The notes: generated from the letters alone by a model not told the origin. 64,000 nt of DNA from Peribacillus sp. FSL E2-0218 (GCF_037992945.1 NZ_CP150304.1:3723501-3787500); one strand, 5' to 3'. Numbered from the stretch's first letter, positions 1 through 9,702 are shown. A program made the numbers and translations.

Positions 1-1010
1 GTGAACTTGTTAATGCCCTTGTGAATGAAGCCTATGAAGCAGGTGGTTACCCATTCGTCCTGTTGAAGGATCATCAAGTGGATCGTGCCTTGCTGATGGG
101 TGCCAAAGAAGAACAGTACAAGATGATGGGTGAGTTTGAAGCGAACGTAATGAGCCAGATGGATGCTTATATCGGGCTTCGCGCCGGGGATAATATCAAT
201 GAACAATCCGACGTCCCTCCAGAGAAGATGGCGATCCATGGACAAACCGTCGGCAAAGTACATAGGAATATCCGCGTGCCACAAACAAAATGGGTCGTGC
301 TTCGCTACCCGACAAACTCCATGGCCCAATTAGCCAAGATGAGTACAGAAGCTTTCGAAGATTTTTATTTCGAAGTCTGTAACCTCGACTATGGCAAGAT
401 GAGCGCAGCCATGGACAGCCTTGTCGAATTGATGGATAAGACGGATAAGGTCCGCATAACCGGGCCCGGAACGGACCTAACCTTCTCCATCAAAGACATC
501 AAGGCCATCAAATGTGCAGGTGAGCTGAACATTCCTGACGGTGAAGTATATACCGCTCCCGTGAAGGATTCCATCAATGGAGTGATTTCGTATAATACTC
601 CATCACCGTATCAGGGTTTTACCTTTGAAAACGTGAAATTGACCTTCAAAGATGGAAAAATCGTTGAAGCGATGGCGAATGATACAAACCGCATCAACAA
701 AATTTTTGACACAGATGAGGGTGCTAGATATGTCGGTGAATTTGCAATTGGTGTAAATCCTTATATTCTACACCCGATGCAAGATATCCTCTTTGATGAA
801 AAAATTGATGGAAGTTTTCATTTCACTCCTGGGCAATGCTATGATGATGCCTTTAATGGCAACCACTCGGACATCCACTGGGACTTGGTCAATATTCAAC
901 GCCCGGAATACGGCGGGGGGGAAATCCACTTCGATGATGTCTTGATACGTAAGGACGGCCGCTTCGTCTTGCCTGAACTGGAAGATTTGAATCCAGAAAA
1001 TTTAAAATAA
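1..1010 (+). CDS. ampS: Aminopeptidase, peptidase family M29 (5' end outside window)
   Basis: Metal-dependent exopeptidase that removes N-terminal residues from peptides in the cytoplasm. The reading frame is open from base 3 of the window, upstream of the first ATG at 21, so the N-terminus lies outside and about 335 C-terminal residues are present; the family is normally near 410 residues. Family M29 features are visible: the late ARYVGEFAIG segment with a metal-ligand Glu, and the C-terminal HSDIHWDLV segment with His and Asp ligands. It ends at TAA 1008-1010, just before a strong bidirectional terminator shared with convergent murC. The AmpS/PepS assignment is by family resemblance; substrate preference cannot be read. 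Confidence 0.88.
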   Translation, partial: ELVNALVNEAYEAGGYPFVLLKDHQVDRALLMGAKEEQYKMMGEFEANVMSQMDAYIGLRAGDNINEQSDVPPEKMAIHGQTVGKVHRNIRVPQTKWVVLRYPTNSMAQLAKMSTEAFEDFYFEVCNLDYGKMSAAMDSLVELMDKTDKVRITGPGTDLTFSIKDIKAIKCAGELNIPDGEVYTAPVKDSINGVISYNTPSPYQGFTFENVKLTFKDGKIVEAMANDTNRINKIFDTDEGARYVGEFAIGVNPYILHPMQDILFDEKIDGSFHFTPGQCYDDAFNGNHSDIHWDLVNIQRPEYGGGEIHFDDVLIRKDGRFVLPELEDLNPENLK

Positions 1011-1028
1011 ACGGCATGATTGCAATCA

Positions 1029-1073
1029 AAAAAAAAAACGATCGACCCCAGCTCTGGGATCGATCGTTTTTTT
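1029..1073. terminator. Bidirectional Rho-independent terminator
   Basis: A GC-rich hairpin (CGATCGACCCCA / TGGGATCGATCG, one mismatch) is flanked by an A run on the left and a T run on the right. It can end the M29 peptidase transcript on + and murC on -. Confidence 0.9.
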
Positions 1074-2376
1074 ATTTTACCTGCAGTGAGTGCTCGTAGG
1101 CTGCCTGGAACTTTTGGATGTCCCCAGCGCCCATGAATAACACGACACTGTTATCATGATTTTGCAAAATGGAAGTGGTGTTCTCCGTGATTAGCTCGGC
1201 ACCGGGAATTTTACCTTGAAGGTCTTCAATCGATAATTTCCCTTGATGTTCGCGAGCAGATCCAAAAATTTCACATAAGTATACTTTGTCGGCCAAATTC
1301 AAGCTGTCGGCAAATTCATCCAGGAATGCCTGCGTTCTTGAGAAAGTATGCGGCTGAAAAACAGCTACAACTTCACGCTCTGGATATTTTTGACGTGCTG
1401 AGTCAACAGTTGCCGAGATTTCAGTCGGATGATGCGCATAATCATCAATGATGATCTGACTTCCGATTTCCTTTTCGGAGAACCGGCGTTTAACTCCGCC
1501 AAAAGTCCGCAATTGGGCTTTCACGGCTTCCGTATCCAAGTTTTCATATTTACAAAGTGCAATGACACCAAGTGCATTCAATACATTATGCTTTCCAAAG
1601 GTAGGAATCGTGAATGTATCATAGTAATTGTTTCTTACATGCACATCGAAGGTCGTGCCATCCGGAGTGACGGAAACATTTTTCGCTTGAAAATCGTTCC
1701 CTTCTGCAAATCCGTAAAAAATAACCGGTACTTTCGCCTGAATATGTGGTAAATGCTCATCATCGCCGCACGCAATAATGCCTTTGTTGACTTGAAGGGC
1801 CATCGTTTGGAAAGCCTCAAACACGTCTTCGACATTGGCGTAATAATCAGGATGATCAAAATCAATATTGGTCATGATTGCATAATCAGGATAATAGGAA
1901 AGGAAATGACGGCGATATTCACATGCTTCGAATACGAAGTAGTCAGAATTCACGATCCCTTTCCCCGTCCCATCCCCAATCAGGAAGGAGGTCGGTTTAA
2001 CCCCGCCCATGACATGGGCCAGCAAGCCGGTCGTCGATGTTTTACCGTGCGCTCCCGTTACAGCCACGCTAATATAATTTTTCATGAAATCACCAAGGAA
2101 GCGGTGATAACGGATGATCGGCAAATCAAGTTCCTTTGCCTTCACGATTTCCGGATGAGTATCCGGGAATGCATTGCCTGCAATGATGGTCATTCCAGGT
2201 TGTATATTTTCCTCATTGAAAGGAAGGATTTTAATCCCAGCTTTTTCTAATGCCAATTGTGTAAAAAATTCTTTTTCATAGTCGGAACCTTGCACTTCAA
2301 TATGCATATCATGCAGTATTTGTGCAAGAGCACTCATACCCGACCCTTTAATTCCCACAAAATGGTAAGCAGTCAT
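1072..2376 (-). CDS. murC: UDP-N-acetylmuramate--L-alanine ligase
   Basis: Cytoplasmic peptidoglycan precursor enzyme that adds the first stem residue, L-Ala, to UDP-MurNAc with ATP. The start chosen is ATG at 2376, giving 434 residues beginning MTAYHFVGIKGSGMS; the upstream in-frame TTG at 2394 lies inside the GGTGGAGG ribosome binding site and is rejected. An N-terminal Rossmann-like UDP-binding domain is followed by the Mur ligase ATP loop GAHGKTSTT at residues 108-116, the central ATPase domain, and a C-terminal ligase domain with the DDYAHHPTEI motif. It follows sftA on the same strand, as in B. subtilis, with a 262-base gap in which I see no other gene. Confidence 0.97.
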   Translation of the reverse strand: MTAYHFVGIKGSGMSALAQILHDMHIEVQGSDYEKEFFTQLALEKAGIKILPFNEENIQPGMTIIAGNAFPDTHPEIVKAKELDLPIIRYHRFLGDFMKNYISVAVTGAHGKTSTTGLLAHVMGGVKPTSFLIGDGTGKGIVNSDYFVFEACEYRRHFLSYYPDYAIMTNIDFDHPDYYANVEDVFEAFQTMALQVNKGIIACGDDEHLPHIQAKVPVIFYGFAEGNDFQAKNVSVTPDGTTFDVHVRNNYYDTFTIPTFGKHNVLNALGVIALCKYENLDTEAVKAQLRTFGGVKRRFSEKEIGSQIIIDDYAHHPTEISATVDSARQKYPEREVVAVFQPHTFSRTQAFLDEFADSLNLADKVYLCEIFGSAREHQGKLSIEDLQGKIPGAELITENTTSILQNHDNSVVLFMGAGDIQKFQAAYEHSLQVK

Positions 2377-2638
2377 AAAGCGAACCTCCACCAATCGTCT
2401 ACCTGTACGACAGTATATGACGTCATCTTTTATTTGTTTTTTTCATTACGAGACTTGTTAGAAACGCAATTTCCACATAGGTTTTCATCAATCATTACTC
2501 AACAAAAAACTATTATATCACTTATTTGCCCATTCATCCATGTCAGGCAGATGCCAATTTATCAAATCATTGGTTTTTTCGTCATTCAAGGGTTTTCATC
2601 CCTTCACATTATATACAATTTCCTTTTAATCGGTTCTC

Positions 2639-5437
2639 TTAATTAACATGTAAAAATTCCAGTTCTTCCTCCGTGATCAATACATCCCTCGGTCTGGAGC
2701 CCCTGGATTCAGACACGACCCCTTGCTGCTCCATCATTTCTATTAAACGCGCAGCTCGGTTGTACCCTACACGGAAGCGCCTCTGCACACTCGATGCCGA
2801 TGCAGCCTGTTGATTCACGACAAATTCACATGCCTCGAAAAACAGTTCATCCGCTTCCTCCGTGACCTCTGCCACTTTCAGCAAATCTTCCTGCTCGAAT
2901 AGGTATTTCGGTTGTTGCTCGAGTTTAACGTGATTGACTACCTCATCGATTTCCTCATCGCTGACAAAGGTCCCTTGCAGTCTAACCGTTTTTGAAGAGC
3001 CATTTTCAGCAAATAGCATATCTCCTCTTCCAAGCAATTTTTCCGCTCCGCCGCTATCGATGATCGTGCGGGAATCGACTTGTGAAGAAACGGAAAAAGC
3101 GATCCTTGTCGGGATATTTGCCTTGATCAATCCGGTAATGACATCGACTGAAGGCCGCTGTGTAGCTACAATCAAGTGTATCCCACAGGCGCGGGCCTTT
3201 TGGGCGATCCGGCAAATCGCTTCCTCCACATCGGCCGGGGACATCATCATCAGATCTGCAAGCTCATCGATGATCACCAGGATATAAGGCAGCTTATTTG
3301 CATATTGTCCGGCTTTCTCCGCTTGGTCATTGAAGCGGCTGATGTCACGGACGCCTGCATGCACAAACAATTCATAACGTCGTTCCATCTCCTCAACCGC
3401 CCATTTAAGTGCGGCCGTGGCTGCCTTCACATCGGTAATGACCGGACTGACCAAATGAGGGATTCGATTATAAGGTGCCAGCTCGACCATTTTCGGGTCG
3501 ATCAACAGCAATTTCAGCTCCTGTGGCGTCGCTTTATACAGCAGGCTGACCAGCATCGTGTTGATGCAGACACTTTTCCCCGATCCCGTTTGGCCGGCGA
3601 TCAATCCGTGCGGCATCTTTCTAAGATCTGTGATGATCGGCTGACCCGATATATCGAGACCCAGGGCCACAGCAAGCGGTGATTCATGCTCCTGGAATTC
3701 AGCGCTCTCCAACACCTCACGTAAAAATACAGGCTTGCTTTTCCTGTTCGGAATCTCGATCCCAATTGTATGTTTGCCTGGAATCGGCGCTTCCATCCTC
3801 ATATCCTGGGCGGCAAGGCTTAACTTGATGTCATCCATCAAGTTCGTCACCTTATTCACCTTGACCCCCGGTTCAGGATGCACCTCGAAACGCGTTACTG
3901 CCGGCCCTTGGGTGACATTGACTACCTTGGCACGGACATTGAAGTTTTTCAGCGTCTCATCCAGTAATGAAGTCTGTTCATCGAGCCACTCATCATCATG
4001 CACGGCATAAGTCGGGGGTGTCAGCAGCCCTATGCTTGGAAACACATAGTATGGGTTATCATCGACTTCCACTGCACCAAAAAAATCCCCGGTATCGCTT
4101 TGCCCGGCTTCTGTTCCGGCCTTTGATAACACAGCTTCTTCCTTGTCATTTTCTGAAACGGGAACCTGTCCGACGGCCCCATCATGGACTGGACTCGAAT
4201 CGATATCGTCCTCAACGGATTCTTCCGGGGCGGCAAACGTTCCGGAAGAATCCATTTTTGAAGCTTCAGTGATGAACGATTCGGACGCACTGGATGCAGC
4301 TTGGCCATCCTCCGGCTTCATTTCAGGTATATCTGGTGCTACTTGATCTTCCTCCTCACCACGAAGAGGTTCCTGCTTGTATGGGAGGACTCCCCTTTCG
4401 GAATCAAGGCTTTTTTTTTCCGGTTTCAATTTATGGATGAATTCGTTTTTTTTTCGATCTTGCTTGAGCATCATAACATTAAACGGAATATGCTTTTTCG
4501 GTCGTTTAGGCTGCCCTTCCGAAATCATTTCCGCTGGATCGCTTTCACGAGGATTTGCCAAGGCTTCGGGCTTTGCCTCCTCAGACTGCTCCATGATGGA
4601 TGCGGCAACTTCCCGTCCAAAATCCACCTCATCCTCTACAGCCGCGATTTTTTCCAGCACAGGCTCACTCTCCGTTTCTGCAGGCTGTGTCTCGACAGCA
4701 TGCTTCCGAAAGAAAGCCGGTACCTCCGATGCTTCCACTTTTTCATGGGTCTGTTCTGGGATAAGTACGGCAGGTTCTTCCGTCCTTTCCTCAGCGGCAA
4801 CCTCCTTGGAAGGATCAGGCGTGAACACTGGAATTTCTTTAACAAGTTCTTTTTTTTCAAGAACAGGCAGCTTGGTTTCCAATTCATATTCAACGATTTC
4901 CTCTGAAGCCACCATCTTTTTTTCCGGGCGACGGAAGCCATAAATGGGTGAAGGTATTTCCGTTGGGCGGAATGGTGTATTCGACGGGACGATTTTTGTA
5001 TGTTGCTCCCGATCCAGGTTTCTCATTTTTGGCTTCGGCTCGCGATCGAAGCTTCTTCTCTTTGGTTCGGGATCCCTGGCTTGCTTTCTCGGTTCTTTCG
5101 TCCTTTCCGCCTGCTTCGGTTCGCGTTTATCCTTTATTCTTTCCCGGAAATTCCTTTTGTTTTGCTCCTGGTCAGGAATGAGCGGAAACTTGAATTGCCC
5201 TTTTGGATATTGAAACAGGATTTTCGTATCCGGATCTACCGTCTGGGATATTTTTTCCGACATCTTTTCCACTGTTTGGTTGTACACTTTTATTTCTTCC
5301 TTCTTTGCCTTAGGAAGCTTCGAAAAATCCATATTCCTTAATGTTTCTTCATCAAGTGGTTCATCTATAATAATTTCTTCGATTTCGATAATTTCCTCTG
5401 CTTGGAACCATTTTTTCATTTTATTTAGCCATTTCAA
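2639..5437 (-). CDS. sftA: FtsK/SpoIIIE-family DNA translocase SftA
   Basis: ATP-driven double-stranded DNA pump. The B. subtilis homologue SftA (YtpS) is soluble, sits at the septum and clears chromosomal DNA before division. About 932 residues. The first 400 or so are a highly charged, low-complexity linker rich in Glu, Lys, Pro and Arg with no transmembrane helices, as in SftA and unlike SpoIIIE. The motor follows: FtsK alpha region, Walker A GQTGSGKS near residue 615, Walker B LVIIDELADLM, then a C-terminal winged-helix gamma domain (about 865-930) that reads orienting DNA sites. The start is probably TTG 5437 (MKWLNKMKKW); GTG 5446 lies in the likely ribosome binding region. Followed by murC. 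Confidence 0.93.
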   Translation of the reverse strand: MKWLNKMKKWFQAEEIIEIEEIIIDEPLDEETLRNMDFSKLPKAKKEEIKVYNQTVEKMSEKISQTVDPDTKILFQYPKGQFKFPLIPDQEQNKRNFRERIKDKREPKQAERTKEPRKQARDPEPKRRSFDREPKPKMRNLDREQHTKIVPSNTPFRPTEIPSPIYGFRRPEKKMVASEEIVEYELETKLPVLEKKELVKEIPVFTPDPSKEVAAEERTEEPAVLIPEQTHEKVEASEVPAFFRKHAVETQPAETESEPVLEKIAAVEDEVDFGREVAASIMEQSEEAKPEALANPRESDPAEMISEGQPKRPKKHIPFNVMMLKQDRKKNEFIHKLKPEKKSLDSERGVLPYKQEPLRGEEEDQVAPDIPEMKPEDGQAASSASESFITEASKMDSSGTFAAPEESVEDDIDSSPVHDGAVGQVPVSENDKEEAVLSKAGTEAGQSDTGDFFGAVEVDDNPYYVFPSIGLLTPPTYAVHDDEWLDEQTSLLDETLKNFNVRAKVVNVTQGPAVTRFEVHPEPGVKVNKVTNLMDDIKLSLAAQDMRMEAPIPGKHTIGIEIPNRKSKPVFLREVLESAEFQEHESPLAVALGLDISGQPIITDLRKMPHGLIAGQTGSGKSVCINTMLVSLLYKATPQELKLLLIDPKMVELAPYNRIPHLVSPVITDVKAATAALKWAVEEMERRYELFVHAGVRDISRFNDQAEKAGQYANKLPYILVIIDELADLMMMSPADVEEAICRIAQKARACGIHLIVATQRPSVDVITGLIKANIPTRIAFSVSSQVDSRTIIDSGGAEKLLGRGDMLFAENGSSKTVRLQGTFVSDEEIDEVVNHVKLEQQPKYLFEQEDLLKVAEVTEEADELFFEACEFVVNQQAASASSVQRRFRVGYNRAARLIEMMEQQGVVSESRGSRPRDVLITEEELEFLHVN

Positions 5438-5750
5438 ACCTATCACTCTTTCTACGTCTGTAGTTATGTAACTAATTCTACCAGTTATTTTAAAAATATC
5501 GAGAAAATTTAAGCTAAATCGGTTTTAGTTTCTGCTTTTTCTATCCGATTCGTAACGGCCGCTGCATATTTCACCTAGCTCCTATCCTATTAAACCCATT
5601 ACAAGCGGAGTTTAAACCTAACTTCCTTAAGTTAACTTAAGCCCCTAGTCTACTATTTAAATAAAACACCGCTGTTAAATCGCGTTTACAAAGAGATTAA
5701 GTTTTGATGCAGCCTGGCAAACCGGCCATGCCATCCATATATATACTAAA
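5438..5750. other. Intergenic region upstream of sftA
   Basis: About 310 AT-rich bases between the M20 peptidase terminator and sftA. Presumably it holds the sftA promoter, but I could not pick a convincing -35/-10 pair. B. subtilis has ytpR next to sftA; no remnant of it is readable here. Confidence 0.4.
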
Positions 5751-5797
5751 AACCCACACAACACCGTTCGTTTAAACCGAACCGTGTTGTGTGGGTT
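5751..5797 (-). terminator. Strong terminator after M20 peptidase
   Basis: A 20-bp hairpin with one mispair (arms AACCCACACAACAC... and ...GTGTTGTGTGGGTT around a TTTAAA centre), followed on the - strand by TTTTTAG. Confidence 0.9.
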
Positions 5798-5804
5798 AGA
5801 GCAG

Positions 5805-7001
5805 TTATTTTGGCCATTCCCATTCATAATAATGACATATAACCTGTGCCATCGATTTGGCAGCAATCAAAAGTGCATCCTCATCGATATCGAATTTAGG
5901 ATGGTGATTGAAGTATGCCTTCTCCACTCCTTTCGGTTTACAGCCAATGTAAAAGAAGCAACCCGGGATCTTTTCTGCATAATAGGAAAAATCTTCGGAA
6001 CCTGAAAACATCGGAAATTCCAGGACGCTCCTGATTTCTGTATCATCCATGCTTTCGAGGCTATTTTTCACGAACAAAGTCAGTTCAGGATCATTATATA
6101 ACGGAGGATAATCAGGAATATATGAAAGCTCGCACTGTACATCGAACTCCATTTCTATTCCTTTAACGATTCTGTGGACTTCTTTATCGATCAGCTGCCG
6201 GACCTCCTCTGTCATATATCGGACATCGCCTTCGATCTCTATCCGATCCTTGATGACATTGAAGCTTCCTTTTCCATCGAAAGATCCGATTGTGACCACT
6301 CCCATTTCAAAAGGATCCAAGCGCCGGCTGATCACAGTTTGAACAGCCGTGACGAAATGGGCACCTGCAACGATGGCATCATTGGCCAGATGCGGGGATG
6401 AGCCATGTCCGCCCATACCCTTTACCGCCAGTTTGAAATATGTCCTGCCTGCCATCGCATAGCCCCCGTGATAACCAACGACCCCTGCAGGATGCGAGGG
6501 GAATAAATGGATTCCAAACACGGCGTCCAGATTATCGAGGATTCCAGATTCCATGATGCTCTTTGCTCCACCAGGAGGAGTCTCTTCTGCATGCTGATGG
6601 ATGATTTTGATGGTACCGCTCAACGAATCCTTCAGCTGGATAAGACAGTCTGCCAGAACCAATAAATAGGCCGTATGTCCATCGTGCCCGCAGGCATGCA
6701 TGACCCCTTCATTTTTTGAACGGAACGGAACTTCCGTTTCTTCTGTAATAGGCAATGCATCGAAATCGGCACGGAGTCCTATCGTTTTTCCCGGGTTAGC
6801 TCCTTCGATCGTTACGATGACCCCGAATCCATTTCCTGCATTCGTTTGAACCTCCACATCCTTCCCATTATAATAATCGATGATATATTGCGCCGTTTTC
6901 TCTTCTTTAAAGGATAGCTCCGGATTCTCGTGTAAATGGCGGCGAATCTGAACCATTTCCTCTTTGCGTGCTTCCAGCATGTCCATTAATTGGTTTTTCA
7001 T
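5805..7001 (-). CDS. M20 family metallopeptidase / amidohydrolase
   Basis: Zinc-dependent N-acyl-amino-acid or peptide amidohydrolase of the M20D (hippurate hydrolase/IAA-amino-acid hydrolase) group, probably cytoplasmic. Start ATG 7001 behind AAGGGGG gives 398 residues, normal for the group; the ATG-less extension to 7049 is rejected. Metal-site motifs are HACGHDGH at 102-109 (C104 and H106 as ligands), HAEE at 137-140 and the late GSEDFSYY. A dimerisation domain sits at about 185-300 with the GGHGSSPH motif. It lies between ytpQ and sftA, where B. subtilis has ytpR, which suggests local gene replacement. A possible leader of more than 200 nt precedes it. The substrate is not predictable. 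Confidence 0.9.
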   Translation of the reverse strand: MKNQLMDMLEARKEEMVQIRRHLHENPELSFKEEKTAQYIIDYYNGKDVEVQTNAGNGFGVIVTIEGANPGKTIGLRADFDALPITEETEVPFRSKNEGVMHACGHDGHTAYLLVLADCLIQLKDSLSGTIKIIHQHAEETPPGGAKSIMESGILDNLDAVFGIHLFPSHPAGVVGYHGGYAMAGRTYFKLAVKGMGGHGSSPHLANDAIVAGAHFVTAVQTVISRRLDPFEMGVVTIGSFDGKGSFNVIKDRIEIEGDVRYMTEEVRQLIDKEVHRIVKGIEMEFDVQCELSYIPDYPPLYNDPELTLFVKNSLESMDDTEIRSVLEFPMFSGSEDFSYYAEKIPGCFFYIGCKPKGVEKAYFNHHPKFDIDEDALLIAAKSMAQVICHYYEWEWPK

Positions 7002-7304
7002 GATTGTTTCCCCCTTCATTTCATGAAATTTTGGCGAAAAGGAAAGCATTAAAAGACTCTCACTCCTTCGCCCGTTGCCCTTATGCTAAGTCAAATTTGC
7101 GCGCGGTTACTCGTACATTCATGCAGCAGCTCATCCGAAAGTGCGCGCCCTGCTTTTCGCTGCCTTTAGCGGTTTGATTCCGTGCACTTGGATGCACACG
7201 AGGTATTTTTCTGAATAATCCAATTATATCACTATACACGGAAAAAATAACGAGTAACGCTACCCGTTTGTCGCTTCCGACTCTAGTAAACTAAGCTCCC
7301 AAAT
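7002..7304. promoter_or_regulatory. Leader and promoter region of the M20 gene
   Basis: On the - strand a TATAAT hexamer is present (complement of 7223-7228) with only a weak -35 (GTTATT). This would give a leader of about 215 nt. Complementary segments GTTACTCGT near 7106 and ACGAGTAAC near 7250, and two GCGCGC runs, may allow structure. No known riboswitch motif was recognised. Confidence 0.35.
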
Positions 7305-7345
7305 AAAAAACAGGACCGCTGCCAGCTGGCACGATCCTGTTTTTT
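7305..7345 (-). terminator. Terminator after ytpQ
   Basis: Hairpin AACAGGA..TGCCAGCTGGCA..TCCTGTT flanked by A and T runs on both sides, so it may work in both directions. It follows the stop of the DUF1444 gene. Confidence 0.85.
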
Positions 7346-7353
7346 GCAGCGCT

Positions 7354-8160
7354 TTACTGTTCACGCTTTTTGTTTTTACCCAAAATGAAAATGGGTTCCA
7401 ATTCATTTTCCTCGTAAAGAAATGATAAGGCCGTTATCGGTACATGGCCGCTGGCAAAGAAGCTCATCGCCATTTGTGCTAGAATATCGTATCCCGTATC
7501 ATTCTTCACGTCGGCGATGATGATGACATCCTGGTGCGGAATGGCCACAGCCATCGTTCCCTCGATCTTTTCCTTCATTTCCCTAAGCCAAGATTCATTC
7601 AGGATCCTGCTTGCATCATATCCATCATTCGTGTTCAAAAAGTAGAAGGTATTGCCCGCGACGATATCAGACTTCAAATCAACGGAAAGCGAACGAACAT
7701 TGAAAGAAGCGATTTCCCGGATTCTATCACCCTGCCAATTTTCCCGTTGAATCATCTTTTCATCGATGAGACGGTATGTTTTCCCTAAATCGAGTGCATA
7801 AAAAACCCGGGTTTCGGCTGTATGCTCATCGAATAGAAAAGGATTTCCTTCTTCCGATTCCATGGGAAAGGAGGTCGAACGGATGACCGGAAAAATGGAT
7901 TTCTCCTTGCCTTGCATGCTATGTACTTCTCCCATTACATTCAAGGCCTCTTCGACGTAATAAGTGACTTCATCTATGGCCTTTTCCTGCACGTTTTCAA
8001 AATTGGCAACAACCGGGGCCAATTGTATGGCGATGCCCTTCCCTGTCTTCACATTTTCAACCCTTAACGTATCTTGCTTGCTATCGAATTTGAATGTTCG
8101 GTTATCACCTTTCAAACGTTCCTGCAAAATATTTTTCAGCTTCGTGCTGTCCATTTTCAT
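7354..8160 (-). CDS. ytpQ: DUF1444 family protein YtpQ
   Basis: Protein of 268 residues matching the DUF1444/YtpQ family of Bacilli by sequence character and by position beside the thioredoxin-like ytpP. No signal peptide or membrane helix is visible, so it is probably cytoplasmic. Start ATG 8160 has a strong GGAGG at 7-nt spacing. It lies 51 bases downstream of ytpP on the same strand, probably in one transcript ending at the hairpin at 7305-7345. The molecular function is unknown; the shared operon only hints at a link with thiol redox. Confidence 0.85.
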   Translation of the reverse strand: MKMDSTKLKNILQERLKGDNRTFKFDSKQDTLRVENVKTGKGIAIQLAPVVANFENVQEKAIDEVTYYVEEALNVMGEVHSMQGKEKSIFPVIRSTSFPMESEEGNPFLFDEHTAETRVFYALDLGKTYRLIDEKMIQRENWQGDRIREIASFNVRSLSVDLKSDIVAGNTFYFLNTNDGYDASRILNESWLREMKEKIEGTMAVAIPHQDVIIIADVKNDTGYDILAQMAMSFFASGHVPITALSFLYEENELEPIFILGKNKKREQ

Positions 8161-8211
8161 GTTTGACCCTCCTCTTCATTGAAAAAATCCCCTGCGAGAA
8201 GGGAAATTTGC

Positions 8212-8523
8212 TTATAATGTTTGAATGAACTCCTCGATTTGTTCTTGAGTTTTGCGATCCTTGCTCACGTACCTGCCAAGCTCTTCACCATTATCATAAG
8301 CGATGAAACTCGGTATCCCGAATACGTCATTCGCTGCACAGACATCGATGAATTCATCACGGTCCACATGAATGAAAGTGAAATCAGGAAATTTCTTTTC
8401 AATCTCCGGCATGATCGGTTCGATTACACGGCAATCTACGCACCATGCTGCTGAAAACAGGAATATATGTTTCCCTTCATTCTTCAATGCATCATATTGC
8501 TCTATAGTTTGTAAATTTTCCAT
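8212..8523 (-). CDS. ytpP: Thioredoxin-like protein YtpP
   Basis: Small cytoplasmic thioredoxin-fold protein of 103 residues. The active site is WCVDC (residues 27-31) with the cis-Pro in the FGIPSF segment. The central pair VD differs from the GP of classical thioredoxin, so redox potential and partners probably differ. The start ATG 8523 has GAAGGAGG-type ribosome binding sequence upstream. It is transcribed ahead of ytpQ, as in B. subtilis. It probably acts as a thiol-disulfide reductase; the partner proteins are unknown. Confidence 0.9.
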   Translation of the reverse strand: MENLQTIEQYDALKNEGKHIFLFSAAWCVDCRVIEPIMPEIEKKFPDFTFIHVDRDEFIDVCAANDVFGIPSFIAYDNGEELGRYVSKDRKTQEQIEEFIQTL

Positions 8524-8624
8524 TTGAATGAGCCTCCTTCATAATGACACTTCACTACATTCATCATACCAGAATCTCCAGTAATCAACCATTAATACGG
8601 ATCGGTTCAACGAGTACACGTTTT

Positions 8625-9131
8625 CTATCGCTGCGGCACGGATGATACGATCTCCATCATTTGCTTGGCATCGGTTTTTAGCCGGTCCTTATCCGTTTCG
8701 GTCGTCAGCTTGACTCCGCCGATCCCAACCGCAAGCTCATACTTTTCTTTCGCTGACTCTTTAATCGAGACAAAGCCGAATTTATCTTCATTTTGAAAGG
8801 AGTGGAGGACCAAATATTGACCCGCTTGTTTTTTTATCGCCAAAAATAATACGGAGCTGTCCTCTTTTTCATTAGGATTGACAAATAATAGATAAGCCTT
8901 GCCGGCCTGCTTCACAATCAAATTGTTATCATGCGCCTCTTCCACCTTGAAGCCCTTTGGCAGATGGACCTGGATAAGACCCGCTTCCGCATTGGGCTGT
9001 TTGTCATCGTCACGAAAAGCGATTTCCGCTGCTCTCACAGCCTTTTCGGTTTGCCTCTCGATACCGGAGCACGCAACAATGAAGCCGCTCATCAACACGA
9101 ACATCACTACATATTTTTTCGATAAAGACAT
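8625..9131 (-). CDS. Predicted lipoprotein of unknown function
   Basis: 168 residues. The N-terminus is SKK, a hydrophobic stretch, then the lipobox FIVAC with the acylated Cys at position 21, so the product should be anchored to the outer face of the membrane. The remainder is a hydrophilic globular region with no motif I recognise. Start ATG 9131 is preferred over 9137 because the GGAGG then lies 8 nt upstream. It has its own gap from ytpP (about 100 bases) and is divergent from ytoQ. Confidence 0.75.
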   Translation of the reverse strand: MSLSKKYVVMFVLMSGFIVACSGIERQTEKAVRAAEIAFRDDDKQPNAEAGLIQVHLPKGFKVEEAHDNNLIVKQAGKAYLLFVNPNEKEDSSVLFLAIKKQAGQYLVLHSFQNEDKFGFVSIKESAKEKYELAVGIGGVKLTTETDKDRLKTDAKQMMEIVSSVPQR

Positions 9132-9252
9132 CGCCATTCCCTCCAGCCGTCTCTTTGCTCTTATAGATACTATTATCCTAATATCCGAAATTCATCCATT
9201 TGCAAAAATCATGATACAATGAAGGCATTCTATGCATCGAGGAGGAAAAAAT

Positions 9253-9702
9253 ATGAAATTAACCGTATATCTTGCAGGGGAAATCCATTCAAATTGGAGA
9301 AATGAAGTGAAGGATAAAGCTGAGGCCTTGAAGCTTCCGATAGAGTTTGTCGGCCCGATGGAAAATCATGATCGTTCCGATAATATTGGTGAAGATATTC
9401 TGGGAGAACAACCAAACCCGATCCTCAAGGATGCAGCCGCTTCGCAGATCAATAATTTACGGACAGGCCTTTTACTGAAGAAAGCCGATCTTGTCGTCGC
9501 CTTGTTTGGCGAGAAATATAAACAGTGGAATACTGCCATGGATGCAAGCACTGCCGTTTCCCTCGGTAAGCCGCTTATTTTGATCCGCCCGGAATCCCAT
9601 CATCATGCCTTAAAGGAATTATCAGAAAAGGCTAGTGTCACAGTCGAATCCGTGAACCAAGCCATGAAGGTGCTTTCTTATGTTTTTGAAGAAGGGAAGT
9701 GA
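9253..9702 (+). CDS. ytoQ: YtoQ family protein
   Basis: 149 residues from ATG 9253 behind GAGGAGG. Family members are small soluble proteins named after B. subtilis YtoQ; the fold looks like the nucleoside 2-deoxyribosyltransferase-like group, with an N-terminal VYLAGEIHSNWR segment and the late segment DLVVALFGEKYKQW. Catalysis has not been assigned from sequence. It is one of two + strand genes in this otherwise - strand block, divergent from the lipoprotein gene and convergent with the AraC gene. Confidence 0.85.
   Translation: MKLTVYLAGEIHSNWRNEVKDKAEALKLPIEFVGPMENHDRSDNIGEDILGEQPNPILKDAAASQINNLRTGLLLKKADLVVALFGEKYKQWNTAMDASTAVSLGKPLILIRPESHHHALKELSEKASVTVESVNQAMKVLSYVFEEGK

Noticed and set aside
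2934..5341. Many + strand frames of 60-200 codons opposite sftA
   Set aside because: They are antisense shadows of a clear FtsK-type gene, without own ribosome binding sites or family features.
7002..7304. SAM or T-box riboswitch ahead of the M20 gene
   Set aside because: No conserved riboswitch core, T-box sequence or following intrinsic terminator was found in the leader.
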